From: Methanosarcina barkeri 3
GTDB taxonomy: Archaea; Halobacteriota; Methanosarcinia; Methanosarcinales; Methanosarcinaceae
Direction: 5' to 3'
Assembly: GCF_000970305.1 (NCBI RefSeq)
Contig: NZ_CP009517.1
Coordinates: 3,038,001 to 3,102,000 of the forward strand
DNA length: 64,000 nt
Part shown: in pieces, positions 1-7,022 of the stretch
Layout: each line of letters opens with the position of its first letter
Numbering within the stretch: the stretch's first letter is position 1
Made by a program: the position numbers and the translations under genes
The notes under the pieces: model-generated
Database searches by the model: none
What the model was told of the DNA's origin: nothing
What the model saw: only the letters and a program-made list of their open reading frames with translations

Positions 1-85
1 AAAGACAGTAACACCAACTGATGAGTACATGCAGGTATACGACGGAGCAAGAAAGAAGCTCGAAGAATTAGGGCTTGTATTCTAA
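1..85 (+). CDS. mtmB: MtmB second copy, 3' end only (monomethylamine methyltransferase)
   Basis: The window opens inside a gene whose last 28 codons and TAA stop are identical in nucleotide sequence to the end of the complete mtmB at 1728-3104. Identity continues about 25 nt past the stop before the copies diverge. It is therefore the tail of a second monomethylamine:corrinoid methyltransferase gene lying immediately upstream of the mtmC-mtmB pair. The pyrrolysine codon of this copy would lie outside the window. Identity at synonymous positions and in the first 3' noncoding bases points to recent duplication or gene conversion. Confidence 0.9.
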   Translation, partial: KTVTPTDEYMQVYDGARKKLEELGLVF

Positions 86-129
86 TCCGAAAGTCCAGAG
101 CCTGAAGTTTACACTTAAGGAAACGGAAA

Positions 130-159
130 GCCAGCGATACTTCGCTGGCGAATTTTTTT
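130..159 (+). terminator. Hairpin terminator after upstream mtmB copy
   Basis: An 8-bp perfect stem (GCCAGCGA / TCGCTGGC, 130-137 with 142-149) has a 4-nt loop and is followed by a run of seven T. The same hairpin in slightly altered form follows the other mtmB copy at 3150-3180. Confidence 0.7.
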
Positions 160-228
160 AATAAAACTCAGGCAAGACAATTATAAAAATGCTTCACGAT
201 TTATGTAGAAACTTTTTGCATAAACCGA

Positions 229-291
229 TATATTCTGGCTTTTGGACTGATGGCCGCTGGGTGCCAGTAAGGCTTCAAAAAGGATGGTTGA
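229..291 (+). pseudogene. Decayed copy of the small membrane ORF found before mtmP
   Basis: This stretch matches the second half of the 34-codon ORF at 3291-3395, including the shared words CTGGCTTT, GCCAGTAAGG and TTCAAAAAG, but small deletions have broken the reading frame. No permease-like sequence follows. The arrangement says the upstream mtmB copy once had the same downstream permease cassette and lost it. Confidence 0.55.
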
Positions 292-646
292 AAGAAAAAG
301 ATAGTAAAGCTGTTATTAATCACAGTTTTCAAAATTCTCTGCCTTTTACATCTTCAGACAATTGAATATCTTTTCTCAGTCTTTAATCCGACCTTTTTAG
401 TTAATCGAAATTTCAGGTCGTACATTAGTAGATAATTGATATTTTGTATTTGAGTACTTTTGCTCAGTAACATCTTTTTCTAAACTTACCTACTTATGGA
501 AATTGCGTGTACACAAAGCAGAAAATGAGAGCGAATGTGTGAGTACTCCGGGAAATATCAACTGATTATTGAGGGACCGCTAAATTTCAATATGATTAAA
601 AATTCTCATGGCTTGAGCCATATCCATTAAGCCTGGCAAAACTCAT

Positions 647-817
647 TTGCGTTTCAAATGTATAGATGACAAGTCAGTACCTATCTTTTTTGAAAAAACC
701 TCACGGATTAGGCTAAATAGTTCGGAGTATATGAAAATATGGCACAATGTCAGGAAAAAAGAAATTGTTCACAAAAACCCGTACCTGTTCGATAAAATGG
801 CAAATGACAGTGAATAA
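647..817 (+). CDS. Possible small protein (56 aa) in the mtmC upstream region
   Basis: An open frame of 66 codons runs without a stop to TAA at 815-817. The translation is rich in charged residues and contains the words YMKIWHNVRKKE and NPYLFDKMA, which look like real protein rather than random AT-rich sequence. The only possible starts are TTG at 647 and ATG at 731, the latter with a GGAG five bases before it. I do not recognise the family. It may be a gene fragment left by rearrangement upstream of mtmC or a short leader peptide. Elsewhere between 292 and 1054 I see only a small ATGGCT-TG-AGCCAT hairpin near 609-622. Confidence 0.3.
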   Translation: MRFKCIDDKSVPIFFEKTSRIRLNSSEYMKIWHNVRKKEIVHKNPYLFDKMANDSE

Positions 818-1054
818 TTTCTGTTGTGGATAATTCAAAGATTCGTAAAAGGATCTCCTTGCGCCTCATGGCTGAAAAATAGAAGGCAGCAAGGATCTGA
901 ACCTAAAATGAGAACCCCATGCAAACGCTCTTTTTTAACTAGCGGAGCTTGGGTCTGTGTTCAAGCATAAAGCCTTTGCGAAAAAATGACTCTGGAGACA
1001 TTGTACTCTGCTTAACTATACTGTATAGAACTGTAAAAATGGAGGTTTACAAAA

Positions 1055-1708
1055 ATGGCAAATCAAGAGATTTTTGATAAGTTACGCGACGCGATCGTAA
1101 ATCAGAACGTCGCAGGCATTGCGCAATTAACTCAGGAAGCCCTTGACGCAGGGATTCCGGCACTTGATATTATTACAAAGGGCCTTTCCGTCGGAATGAA
1201 AATTGTCGGTGACAAGTTCGAAGCCGCCGAGATTTTCCTGCCTCAGATCATGATGTCTGGAAAAGCAATGAGCAATGCAATGGAAGTCCTTACCCCCGAA
1301 CTTGAAAAGAACAAGAAAGAAGGAGAAGAAGCAGGACTTGCAATTACTTTTGTTGCAGAAGGAGATATTCATGACATTGGTCACAGGCTTGTTACCACCA
1401 TGCTAGGAGCAAACGGGTTCCAGATCGTTGACATGGGAGTTGACGTCCTGAATGAAAACGTTGTAGAAGAGGCTGCAAAGCACAAAGGAGAAAAAGTCCT
1501 CTTAGTAGGCTCAGCCCTTATGACCACCTCTATGCTCGGTCAGAAAGACCTGATGGACAGGCTTAGAGAAGAAAACCTCAGGGACAGTGTAAAGTGCATG
1601 TTCGGAGGGGCTCCTGTATCTGATAAATGGATTTCCGAAATTGGAGCAGATGCAACTGCGGAAAATGCTGCCGAAGCTGCAAAAGTTGCACTTGAGGTTA
1701 TGAAATAA
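1055..1708 (+). CDS. mtmC: Monomethylamine corrinoid protein MtmC
   Basis: The 217-aa cytoplasmic corrinoid protein accepts the methyl group of monomethylamine from MtmB on Co(I) and passes it to the coenzyme M methylase MtbA. The N-terminal half (about 1-90) is the helical cap domain of B12-dependent methyltransferases. The C-terminal half is the cobalamin-binding Rossmann domain. The lower-ligand motif D-x-H-x-x-G is visible as EGDIHDIGHRL near residue 107, and GSALMTTS follows as the second cobalamin contact. The start is fixed by a strong GGAGGT ribosome site ten bases upstream. The gene is followed 19 nt later by mtmB with its own GGGAGG site, so the two are cotranscribed. Length and order match characterised Methanosarcina mtmCB operons. 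Confidence 0.96.
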   Translation: MANQEIFDKLRDAIVNQNVAGIAQLTQEALDAGIPALDIITKGLSVGMKIVGDKFEAAEIFLPQIMMSGKAMSNAMEVLTPELEKNKKEGEEAGLAITFVAEGDIHDIGHRLVTTMLGANGFQIVDMGVDVLNENVVEEAAKHKGEKVLLVGSALMTTSMLGQKDLMDRLREENLRDSVKCMFGGAPVSDKWISEIGADATAENAAEAAKVALEVMK

Positions 1709-1727
1709 TCCTGGGAGGCAAAAGAAA

Positions 1728-3104
1728 ATGACATTTAGAAAATCATTTGACTGCTATGACTTTTATGACAGGGCAAAAGTAGGGGAAAAGTGCACCCAGG
1801 ACGACTGGGACCTCATGAGGATCCCGATGAAGGCAATGGAGCTCAAGCAGAAGTACGGGCTTGACTTCAACAGAGAGTTTGTCCCGACAGATAAGGAAAT
1901 GATGGAAAAGCTCTTCAATGCAGGATTTGAGATGCTCCTTGAGTGCGGAATTTACTGTACCGACACACACAGGATCGTAAAGTACACTGAAGATGAAATC
2001 TGGGATGCAATTAACAACGTGCAGAAAGAATTCGTGCTCGGAACTGGCAGAGATGCAGTAAACGTAAGAAAGAGAAGTGTTGGTGATAAGGCAAAGCCAA
2101 TAGTGCAGGGTGGGCCTACTGGGTCTCCGATTTCAGAAGAGGTGTTTATGCCTGTTCACATGAGCTATGCCCTCGAAAAGGAAGTCGACACCATTGTTAA
2201 TGGTGTGATGACCTCTGTACGTGGGAAAGCTCCTATTCCAAAGAGTCCTTACGAAGTTCTTGCTGCAAAGACGGAAACAAGACTTATTAAGAATGCTTGC
2301 GCCATGGCTGGTAGGCCTGGCATGGCTGTCTAGGGACCAGAGACCTCCCTGTCCGCTCAGGGAAACATTTCCGCCGACTGCGCTGGCGGAATGACCTGTA
2401 CGGACAGCCACGAGGTCTCGCAACTCAACGAACTTAAAATCGACCTGGATGCAATTTCAGTTATTGCTCACTACAAGGGGAACAGCGACATCATAATGGA
2501 TGAACAGATGCCGATTTTCGGTGGATATGCAGGCGGAATTGAAGAAACCACAATTGTTGATGTTGCAACCCACATAAATGCCGTGATAATGAGCACCGCA
2601 AGCTGGCATCTTGATGGGCCTGTCCACATCCGTTGGGGGTCAACCAACACCAGGGAAACACTGATGATTGCAGGATGGGCATGTGCAACAATTTCAGAAT
2701 TTACAGACATACTGTCAGGTAACCAGTACTACCCATGTGCAGGGCCATGCACTGAGATGTGTCTCCTTGAGGCTTCAGCCCAATCAATTACTGATACAGC
2801 TTCTGGAAGAGAAATCCTTTCAGGTGTCGCAGCCGCAAAGGGTGTGGTTACAGACAAGACCACAGGTATGGAAGCCAGGATGATGGGAGAAGTGGCAAGG
2901 GCAACTGCAGGAGTAGAAATTTCAGAAGTAAATGTGATCCTTGACAAGCTTGTAGCACTCTACGAGAAGAATTATGCAAATGCTCCGGCAGGAAAGACAT
3001 TCCAGGAATGCTACGACGTAAAGACAGTAACACCAACTGATGAGTACATGCAGGTATACGACGGAGCAAGAAAGAAGCTCGAAGAATTAGGGCTTGTATT
3101 CTAA
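1728..3104 (+). CDS. mtmB: Monomethylamine methyltransferase MtmB with in-frame amber (pyrrolysine)
   Basis: The full product is 458 residues when TAG at 2331-2333 (codon 202) is read as pyrrolysine. Without readthrough the protein would stop at 201 aa, and both halves lie in one frame. MtmB moves the methyl group of monomethylamine to the corrinoid of MtmC, and pyrrolysine in the active site of the TIM barrel is thought to position the methylamine. The context GMAV-Pyl-GPE is that of the known enzyme. The last 28 codons are identical to the copy ending at base 85. A hairpin terminator follows, and then the permease cassette. No pylTSBCD genes are in this window, so the decoding machinery must be elsewhere in the genome. 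Confidence 0.97.
2331..2395 (+). promoter_or_regulatory. PYLIS-like structured RNA after the UAG codon
   Basis: Directly after the amber codon lie two potential stem-loops: CCCTG(TCCGCT)CAGGG at about 2348-2363 and TTCCGCC(GACTGC)GCTGGCGGAA at about 2369-2391. This matches the position of the pyrrolysine insertion sequence proposed for mtmB. Reporter work in the literature found that the element improves UAG readthrough but is not strictly required. The stems are read directly from the sequence; their function is inferred from the family. Confidence 0.6.
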
Positions 3105-3149
3105 TCCGAAAGTCCAGAGCCTGAAATTTATACTGAAGGAAACGGAAAG

Positions 3150-3180
3150 CCAGCGACAAATTCGCTGGTTAATTTTTTTT
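3150..3180 (+). terminator. Hairpin terminator / attenuator between mtmB and permease cassette
   Basis: A 7-bp stem CCAGCGA / TCGCTGG (3150-3156 with 3162-3168) is followed by eight T. It probably reduces expression of the permease genes relative to mtmCB. Confidence 0.65.
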
Positions 3181-3290
3181 AGCAAAATTCAGGCGAAATG
3201 ATTATATAGATATGTTACAAATGATATGGATTTTTTAGATGAGACTGAATAAATATAATAATAAAGTATCAAAACGGAGGGGATATTCGA

Positions 3291-3395
3291 ATGGATATCT
3301 GGACTTTAATAAACGGACTTGTATATCTCCTGGCTTTCGGATTGATGGGCTGGGTCTTGCTGGATGCCAGTAAGGTTTCAAAAAGAAGGAGCTGA
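3291..3395 (+). CDS. 34-aa single-span membrane protein upstream of mtmP
   Basis: ATG at 3291 is preceded by a strong GGAGGGG ribosome site, and the frame runs 34 codons to TGA. The product starts MDIWTLINGLVYLLAFGLMG, one hydrophobic helix, and ends in a basic tail SKVSKRRS. Five bases separate its stop from the mtmP start, so it is almost certainly cotranslated with the permease. A decayed version lies after the other mtmB copy (229-291), which argues that it was once a conserved part of the unit. I know no named family. A permease accessory subunit or a leader peptide are both possible. Confidence 0.65.
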   Translation: MDIWTLINGLVYLLAFGLMGWVLLDASKVSKRRS

Positions 3396-3400
3396 TAGGC

Positions 3401-4804
3401 ATGCCTGAACATGAGTCTGCCGGCTTGGTAAAAACTCTGCGCCCTTTCCATGTATGGGCTCTAGGAGTTGGTATTGTGCTGGTCGGAGAATATATGGGCT
3501 GGAACTTTACCATTGCAAAAGGCGGAGTTCTCGGGTCTTTGCTTGCCATGCTGGTTGCAGGAACAATGTATGTTATAATCTCCCTCTGTGCCAGTGAACT
3601 CGGATCAGCAACCAAACTTGCAGGAGGACCCTATGACTGGGCAAGATTATTCATCGGGCCCGGGGCGGCTGCCAGTGTAGGACTTGCAGTTTATATGGAA
3701 TATATAGCCCTTGAAGCGGCAGATGCTATTGTTGTCGCTTGCATCGCACAGAGCATCTTTCCAGGACTGCAGGTTTTTCCTGTGACTTTGCTTGTTATTG
3801 CTCTTCTGACCTTTATAAACTACCGTGGTGTTGTTGCGGCTTTAACTCTTAACTTTGTCCTTACCATGATAGCTTTTATTGCGATATTGGCCTTCTTCTT
3901 CTCAACTGCTTTTGGATTAGTAGATATTCACCCTGAGTACCTTTTTCAGGGCGCCCTACCAAACGGCATGATAGGCCTCTTTGCAGCCTTACAGTTCGGA
4001 CCATGGTTCTATTTAGGGATAGAAGGAGCCGCAATGTGCGCAGAAGAGTGCAAACATCCGTCAAGAGCCGTGCCTCTTGGACAACAAGCCGGGATGATTA
4101 CTCTACTTATAGGAGCGGCAATGACCCTCTATCTATGTACAGTTCTGATTCCTACAGACCTTCTCGGAGTTTCTGTGTATCCACTTTTTGAGGCTGCAAA
4201 AAACAGTGGGATTTTTATCTTTGTTGCCCTGCTTGGACTCGGGACATTTCTGACCTGTGTTGCCAGTGCAAACGGCTGCGTCTGTGACTCCTCACGTTCC
4301 TGGTTTGCACTCTCAAGAGACAATTACGTTTCTTCCTGGTTCTCTGCAGTACACCCGAAGTATAATACTCCGTACAGAGCAGTAATCTTCACAATGCCTG
4401 TTGCAATTGGTTTTGCGTTCAGTGGCTTCCTTGACCAGGTAATTACCTTCTCAATTATTTCGGGACTGCTCTGCTACGTGCTGATTCCTTTCTCCCTGAT
4501 TCGCTTCAGGAAACTCTTCCCGCAGACTACAAGAGAAGTCAGGCCTTTTGTGGGTCCTCTTCAGCCATATATTTCTTACTTTGCAATTGCAATCGCAATT
4601 ACTATTCTTTCAACGCTGTTCTGGGGCTACAAGTATAACCTGATTTTCGCTTTTGTGTTCTATGGAATTTCATACTTCTATTTCAGCCACAGGCACAAGA
4701 ACTCAAACATCGAAAATAACTGGGCTGAAATGGGCTGGCCTTTACCCAAAGGCCTGGAAAACGGAAGAATCAAAAAGGAGGCGAAGAACATTGGAGACGA
4801 ATAA
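3401..4804 (+). CDS. mtmP: APC-superfamily permease, probable methylamine transporter MtmP
   Basis: The 467-aa integral membrane protein has about twelve hydrophobic helices and belongs to the amino acid-polyamine-organocation superfamily. The early conserved region reads GVLGSLLAMLVAGTMY and LAGGPYDWARLFIG. A conserved acidic loop follows (EGAAMCAEECKHPSRAVPLG). In Methanosarcina a permease of this type directly follows mtmCB and is assigned to monomethylamine uptake by context. Substrate transport is inferred, not shown by the sequence. The start ATG at 3401 lies just after the 34-aa ORF with AAGAAGGAG as ribosome site. The 3' end overlaps the next small gene by 14 nt. Confidence 0.85.
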   Translation: MPEHESAGLVKTLRPFHVWALGVGIVLVGEYMGWNFTIAKGGVLGSLLAMLVAGTMYVIISLCASELGSATKLAGGPYDWARLFIGPGAAASVGLAVYMEYIALEAADAIVVACIAQSIFPGLQVFPVTLLVIALLTFINYRGVVAALTLNFVLTMIAFIAILAFFFSTAFGLVDIHPEYLFQGALPNGMIGLFAALQFGPWFYLGIEGAAMCAEECKHPSRAVPLGQQAGMITLLIGAAMTLYLCTVLIPTDLLGVSVYPLFEAAKNSGIFIFVALLGLGTFLTCVASANGCVCDSSRSWFALSRDNYVSSWFSAVHPKYNTPYRAVIFTMPVAIGFAFSGFLDQVITFSIISGLLCYVLIPFSLIRFRKLFPQTTREVRPFVGPLQPYISYFAIAIAITILSTLFWGYKYNLIFAFVFYGISYFYFSHRHKNSNIENNWAEMGWPLPKGLENGRIKKEAKNIGDE

Positions 4805-5060
4805 CCAGGCACTGGAAAGCAAATATCACAGCAAACTTACTGGAGATACGGCTCTCGTTGTAGGCATGCTTACTTTGCTTATATGTGCAGAAGGATTTAT
4901 AATATACAGAATTCTCTCCGAGACATGGGAGATTGCTTCCGGTTTCTTCTACCTCTACGTAATCTTTATAGGACTGATAATTTTAATAGAGACTATAGGA
5001 TGCCTGAAGGTAAGAGAATCAATCAAAACCCACATGTTCGAGTTCAAATATTATGATTGA
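4791..5060 (+). CDS. Small two-span membrane protein after MtmP (89 aa)
   Basis: I place the start at TTG 4791, 14 nt inside the end of mtmP, because AAGGAGG lies 9 nt upstream. A longer in-frame ORF begins further inside mtmP but has no ribosome site. The product has a short polar N-terminus and two hydrophobic helices (about 24-45 and 53-74) joined by a short loop containing SETWE. Its C-terminal tail is basic and aromatic. Overlap with mtmP shows translational coupling. The family is not recognised. The setting suggests a permease partner. Confidence 0.75.
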   Translation: METNNQALESKYHSKLTGDTALVVGMLTLLICAEGFIIYRILSETWEIASGFFYLYVIFIGLIILIETIGCLKVRESIKTHMFEFKYYD

Positions 5061-5073
5061 GGAGACAGGAATC

Positions 5074-5310
5074 ATGGCAGAAAAGAACATTATTTCAGAA
5101 GTCTTTGACATCTTGTTTATTTTCGTGCTTGCCTTTGCCTGTGTGGTAATTCCTACAGTGCTCCAGGGAGCAGTACTAGTTTCCTGGGAAGAAGGAGGAG
5201 CAGGAATAGGCTTTGTTTGGGACCCTGTTGGTTTCTTCAGCTTCTTGCTGGTAATAGTTGCTTTCTTTGTTGTGATTCTATATCACTCGGTAAAGAACTA
5301 TAAATATTGA
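5074..5310 (+). CDS. Small two-span membrane protein, last gene of the permease cassette (78 aa)
   Basis: ATG at 5074 has GAGGAG nine bases upstream. An earlier in-frame ATG at 5053 lies inside the previous gene and has no ribosome site. The product has two hydrophobic helices (about 8-32 and 52-70) separated by an acidic, glycine-rich loop (SWEEGGAGIG). It ends in a basic tail. It follows the 89-aa gene with a 13-nt gap and precedes a clear terminator, so it closes the operon. The family is unknown to me. Confidence 0.7.
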   Translation: MAEKNIISEVFDILFIFVLAFACVVIPTVLQGAVLVSWEEGGAGIGFVWDPVGFFSFLLVIVAFFVVILYHSVKNYKY

Positions 5311-5352
5311 AAAGAAAGAAGACTGAAAAAGAAAGAACACTTAATAAAATGC

Positions 5353-5387
5353 CTGCCTGAAGGAAAAGTTCAGGCAGACAATTTTTT
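5353..5387 (+). terminator. Terminator of the mtm permease cassette
   Basis: A 9-bp perfect stem (CTGCCTGAA / TTCAGGCAG, 5353-5361 with 5369-5377) has a 7-nt loop and is followed by six T. Confidence 0.8.
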
Positions 5388-5455
5388 AAAATTCAGGCAA
5401 AATAGTATTTTTTACAAGCGCATATCAGGATTCTATTCTGCCGTATGAGCATGGT

Positions 5456-5485
5456 CTCCCTGAAAAGAGGGAGTTCTTCAGGGAG
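5456..5485 (+). promoter_or_regulatory. Perfect 9-bp inverted repeat in the gap before the clamp-loader gene
   Basis: CTCCCTGAA (5456-5464) and TTCAGGGAG (5477-5485) can form a hairpin with a 12-nt loop. No T-run follows. It ends 18 nt before the start of a possible 39-codon ORF at 5504 and would sit in that ORF's leader. Function is unknown. Confidence 0.4.
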
Positions 5486-5503
5486 TAATGGAGGGATTTA
5501 TTT

Positions 5504-5623
5504 GTGGATTTGTCGAACAGGCCTGATCTGACCTTACTCAAAGAAGTCAAGGCTCTGAACCAGCCGGAAGTACAGTACACCGCTAAGGATGTCCTGAACC
5601 CCAGATTCGTACCTTTTGTTTAA
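5504..5623 (+). CDS. Possible 39-aa ORF or gene remnant
   Basis: GTG at 5504 is preceded by GGAGGG at a suitable distance, and the frame ends at TAA 5621-5623. The translation has the balanced composition of real protein (for example LLKEVKALNQPEVQY and DVLNPRFVPFV). It may be a genuine small protein or the surviving end of a lost gene. I do not recognise it. The rest of 5388-5928 is AT-rich and shows no other feature. Confidence 0.35.
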   Translation: MDLSNRPDLTLLKEVKALNQPEVQYTAKDVLNPRFVPFV

Positions 5624-5928
5624 AAGTGTAATGGAGCCCCTTAACTCCTTAAAAGCCTGAGATTCTGGCCTATCTACAATAAAAAATAAAAGCTAATTGT
5701 ATATATAATTTACTATGTTAATTTCAATTAAATGGTTAAAATATAAGTAGTTTTTTATTTATCAAGAACTCCAAAGGGAAGCATATATATAGTAATACAA
5801 AAAGGGGCGAGAAGTAAAGAGGGGAAATTATATTCAACGTCCAGAAATTAATAGAGAATCGAGCTCCCACGGATATATAAGAAATAAAAAGGCAGTAAAA
5901 GAAGATAGAAGGAAAATGACTCTAAAAA

Positions 5929-6951
5929 TTAGGAAAGAGAAGAGATCAATTTCTCAAGTTGAATTCTCTCATTGGCAGCATCCTTAAGACGAGCATCGGC
6001 TTCGGAAATTTTTACAACAATCCGAGCAATGTCTGTGTCTGTTTCTCCTGACTCTGCAAGAGCTTCGGAAAGCCCTTCAAGAATCTCGACACCTAAAAGC
6101 CCTTTCTCAACTATCATCTCATCTAGAAGCTGCCTTCCTCTGGAAAAATCTCCAGCAAGAGACACAGAAAGCAAATTGTCAATACTTTGATCCCTGCCCA
6201 GAGTAGCCTCATACACCATTTCTTCAGTAATAGCTGAACCGTGTGCAATCAAGGAAACAAGCTGTAGAGTTTGCACCGCTTTTGCAACATTTCCCTTCGC
6301 AGAATAAAGGATTGCATCAAATGCGCCTTCCGAAAGCTGTAAATCCTCAGCACGGCCAATTTTCTCAAGATAAGTTCTCAGAACCGAGTTCGGAACATAT
6401 GTGAAAAAAATTTGAAGGCCTCTTGAGCGAAGCGGAGCAATAAGTTTGGAAGGTTTAGTAGTGGAAAGAATAAACCTGCATGTTGCACTGTACTTTTCCA
6501 TTATTCGCCTTAGAGCATGCTGTGCGTCAGAATTCAGGGACTCGGCATTGTCGATGTAGATTAACTTGTAATCAGAATCAAGTGAAGCCATTCCAGCATA
6601 CTCATTGATAATTTCCTTGAAAATGTCGATTACACTTTTATAAATTTTCTTTGGGTCATCGGTGCCCAGGAAACGCACAAAACGTTTGTCTCGGACGAGA
6701 TAGCGTTTTCCCTGGTCAAAAAAATCCGAAGCATTGAAGTATGTAAAATTGTTTTTCCAGGTATGCCCATAGAGCTGCCTGGCAAGAGCAAGAGCTGCTG
6801 TCGTTTTTCCAGAATTTTCAGGCCCGTAAAAAATAAGGTGAGGAAGAGTCCCGGACTGGATAAATTCAGAAAGCGTGGCTACAGCATGCTCATTTCCAAG
6901 CATTTCCTTCAGGGTACCTGCCCTGTATTTCAAAGTCCAGAGATCCTGCAT
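5929..6951 (-). CDS. rfcS: Replication factor C small-subunit paralogue (clamp loader)
   Basis: The 340-aa AAA+ protein belongs to the complex that loads PCNA on primed DNA. Walker A reads GPENSGKTT where GPPGTGKTT is usual. Walker B reads LIYIDNAE, so the acidic DEAD box has become DNAE. Sensor 1 is FILSTTKPSK, and the arginine-finger SRC motif has become PLRSRG. These changes fit the second, probably non-hydrolysing small subunit described for Methanosarcina, whose RFC has one large and two kinds of small subunit. I set the start at ATG 6951, which has AAGGTGG five bases upstream. An in-frame TTG at 6996 lacks one. It lies downstream of secF-secD on the same strand. Confidence 0.85.
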   Translation of the reverse strand: MQDLWTLKYRAGTLKEMLGNEHAVATLSEFIQSGTLPHLIFYGPENSGKTTAALALARQLYGHTWKNNFTYFNASDFFDQGKRYLVRDKRFVRFLGTDDPKKIYKSVIDIFKEIINEYAGMASLDSDYKLIYIDNAESLNSDAQHALRRIMEKYSATCRFILSTTKPSKLIAPLRSRGLQIFFTYVPNSVLRTYLEKIGRAEDLQLSEGAFDAILYSAKGNVAKAVQTLQLVSLIAHGSAITEEMVYEATLGRDQSIDNLLSVSLAGDFSRGRQLLDEMIVEKGLLGVEILEGLSEALAESGETDTDIARIVVKISEADARLKDAANERIQLEKLISSLS

Positions 6952-7022
6952 ACATTCCACCTTAATTTTTGATTCCCGGGTACCAACCAACCTCAAAGAA
7001 CTTTTTACTTTTCGCTTAATGT

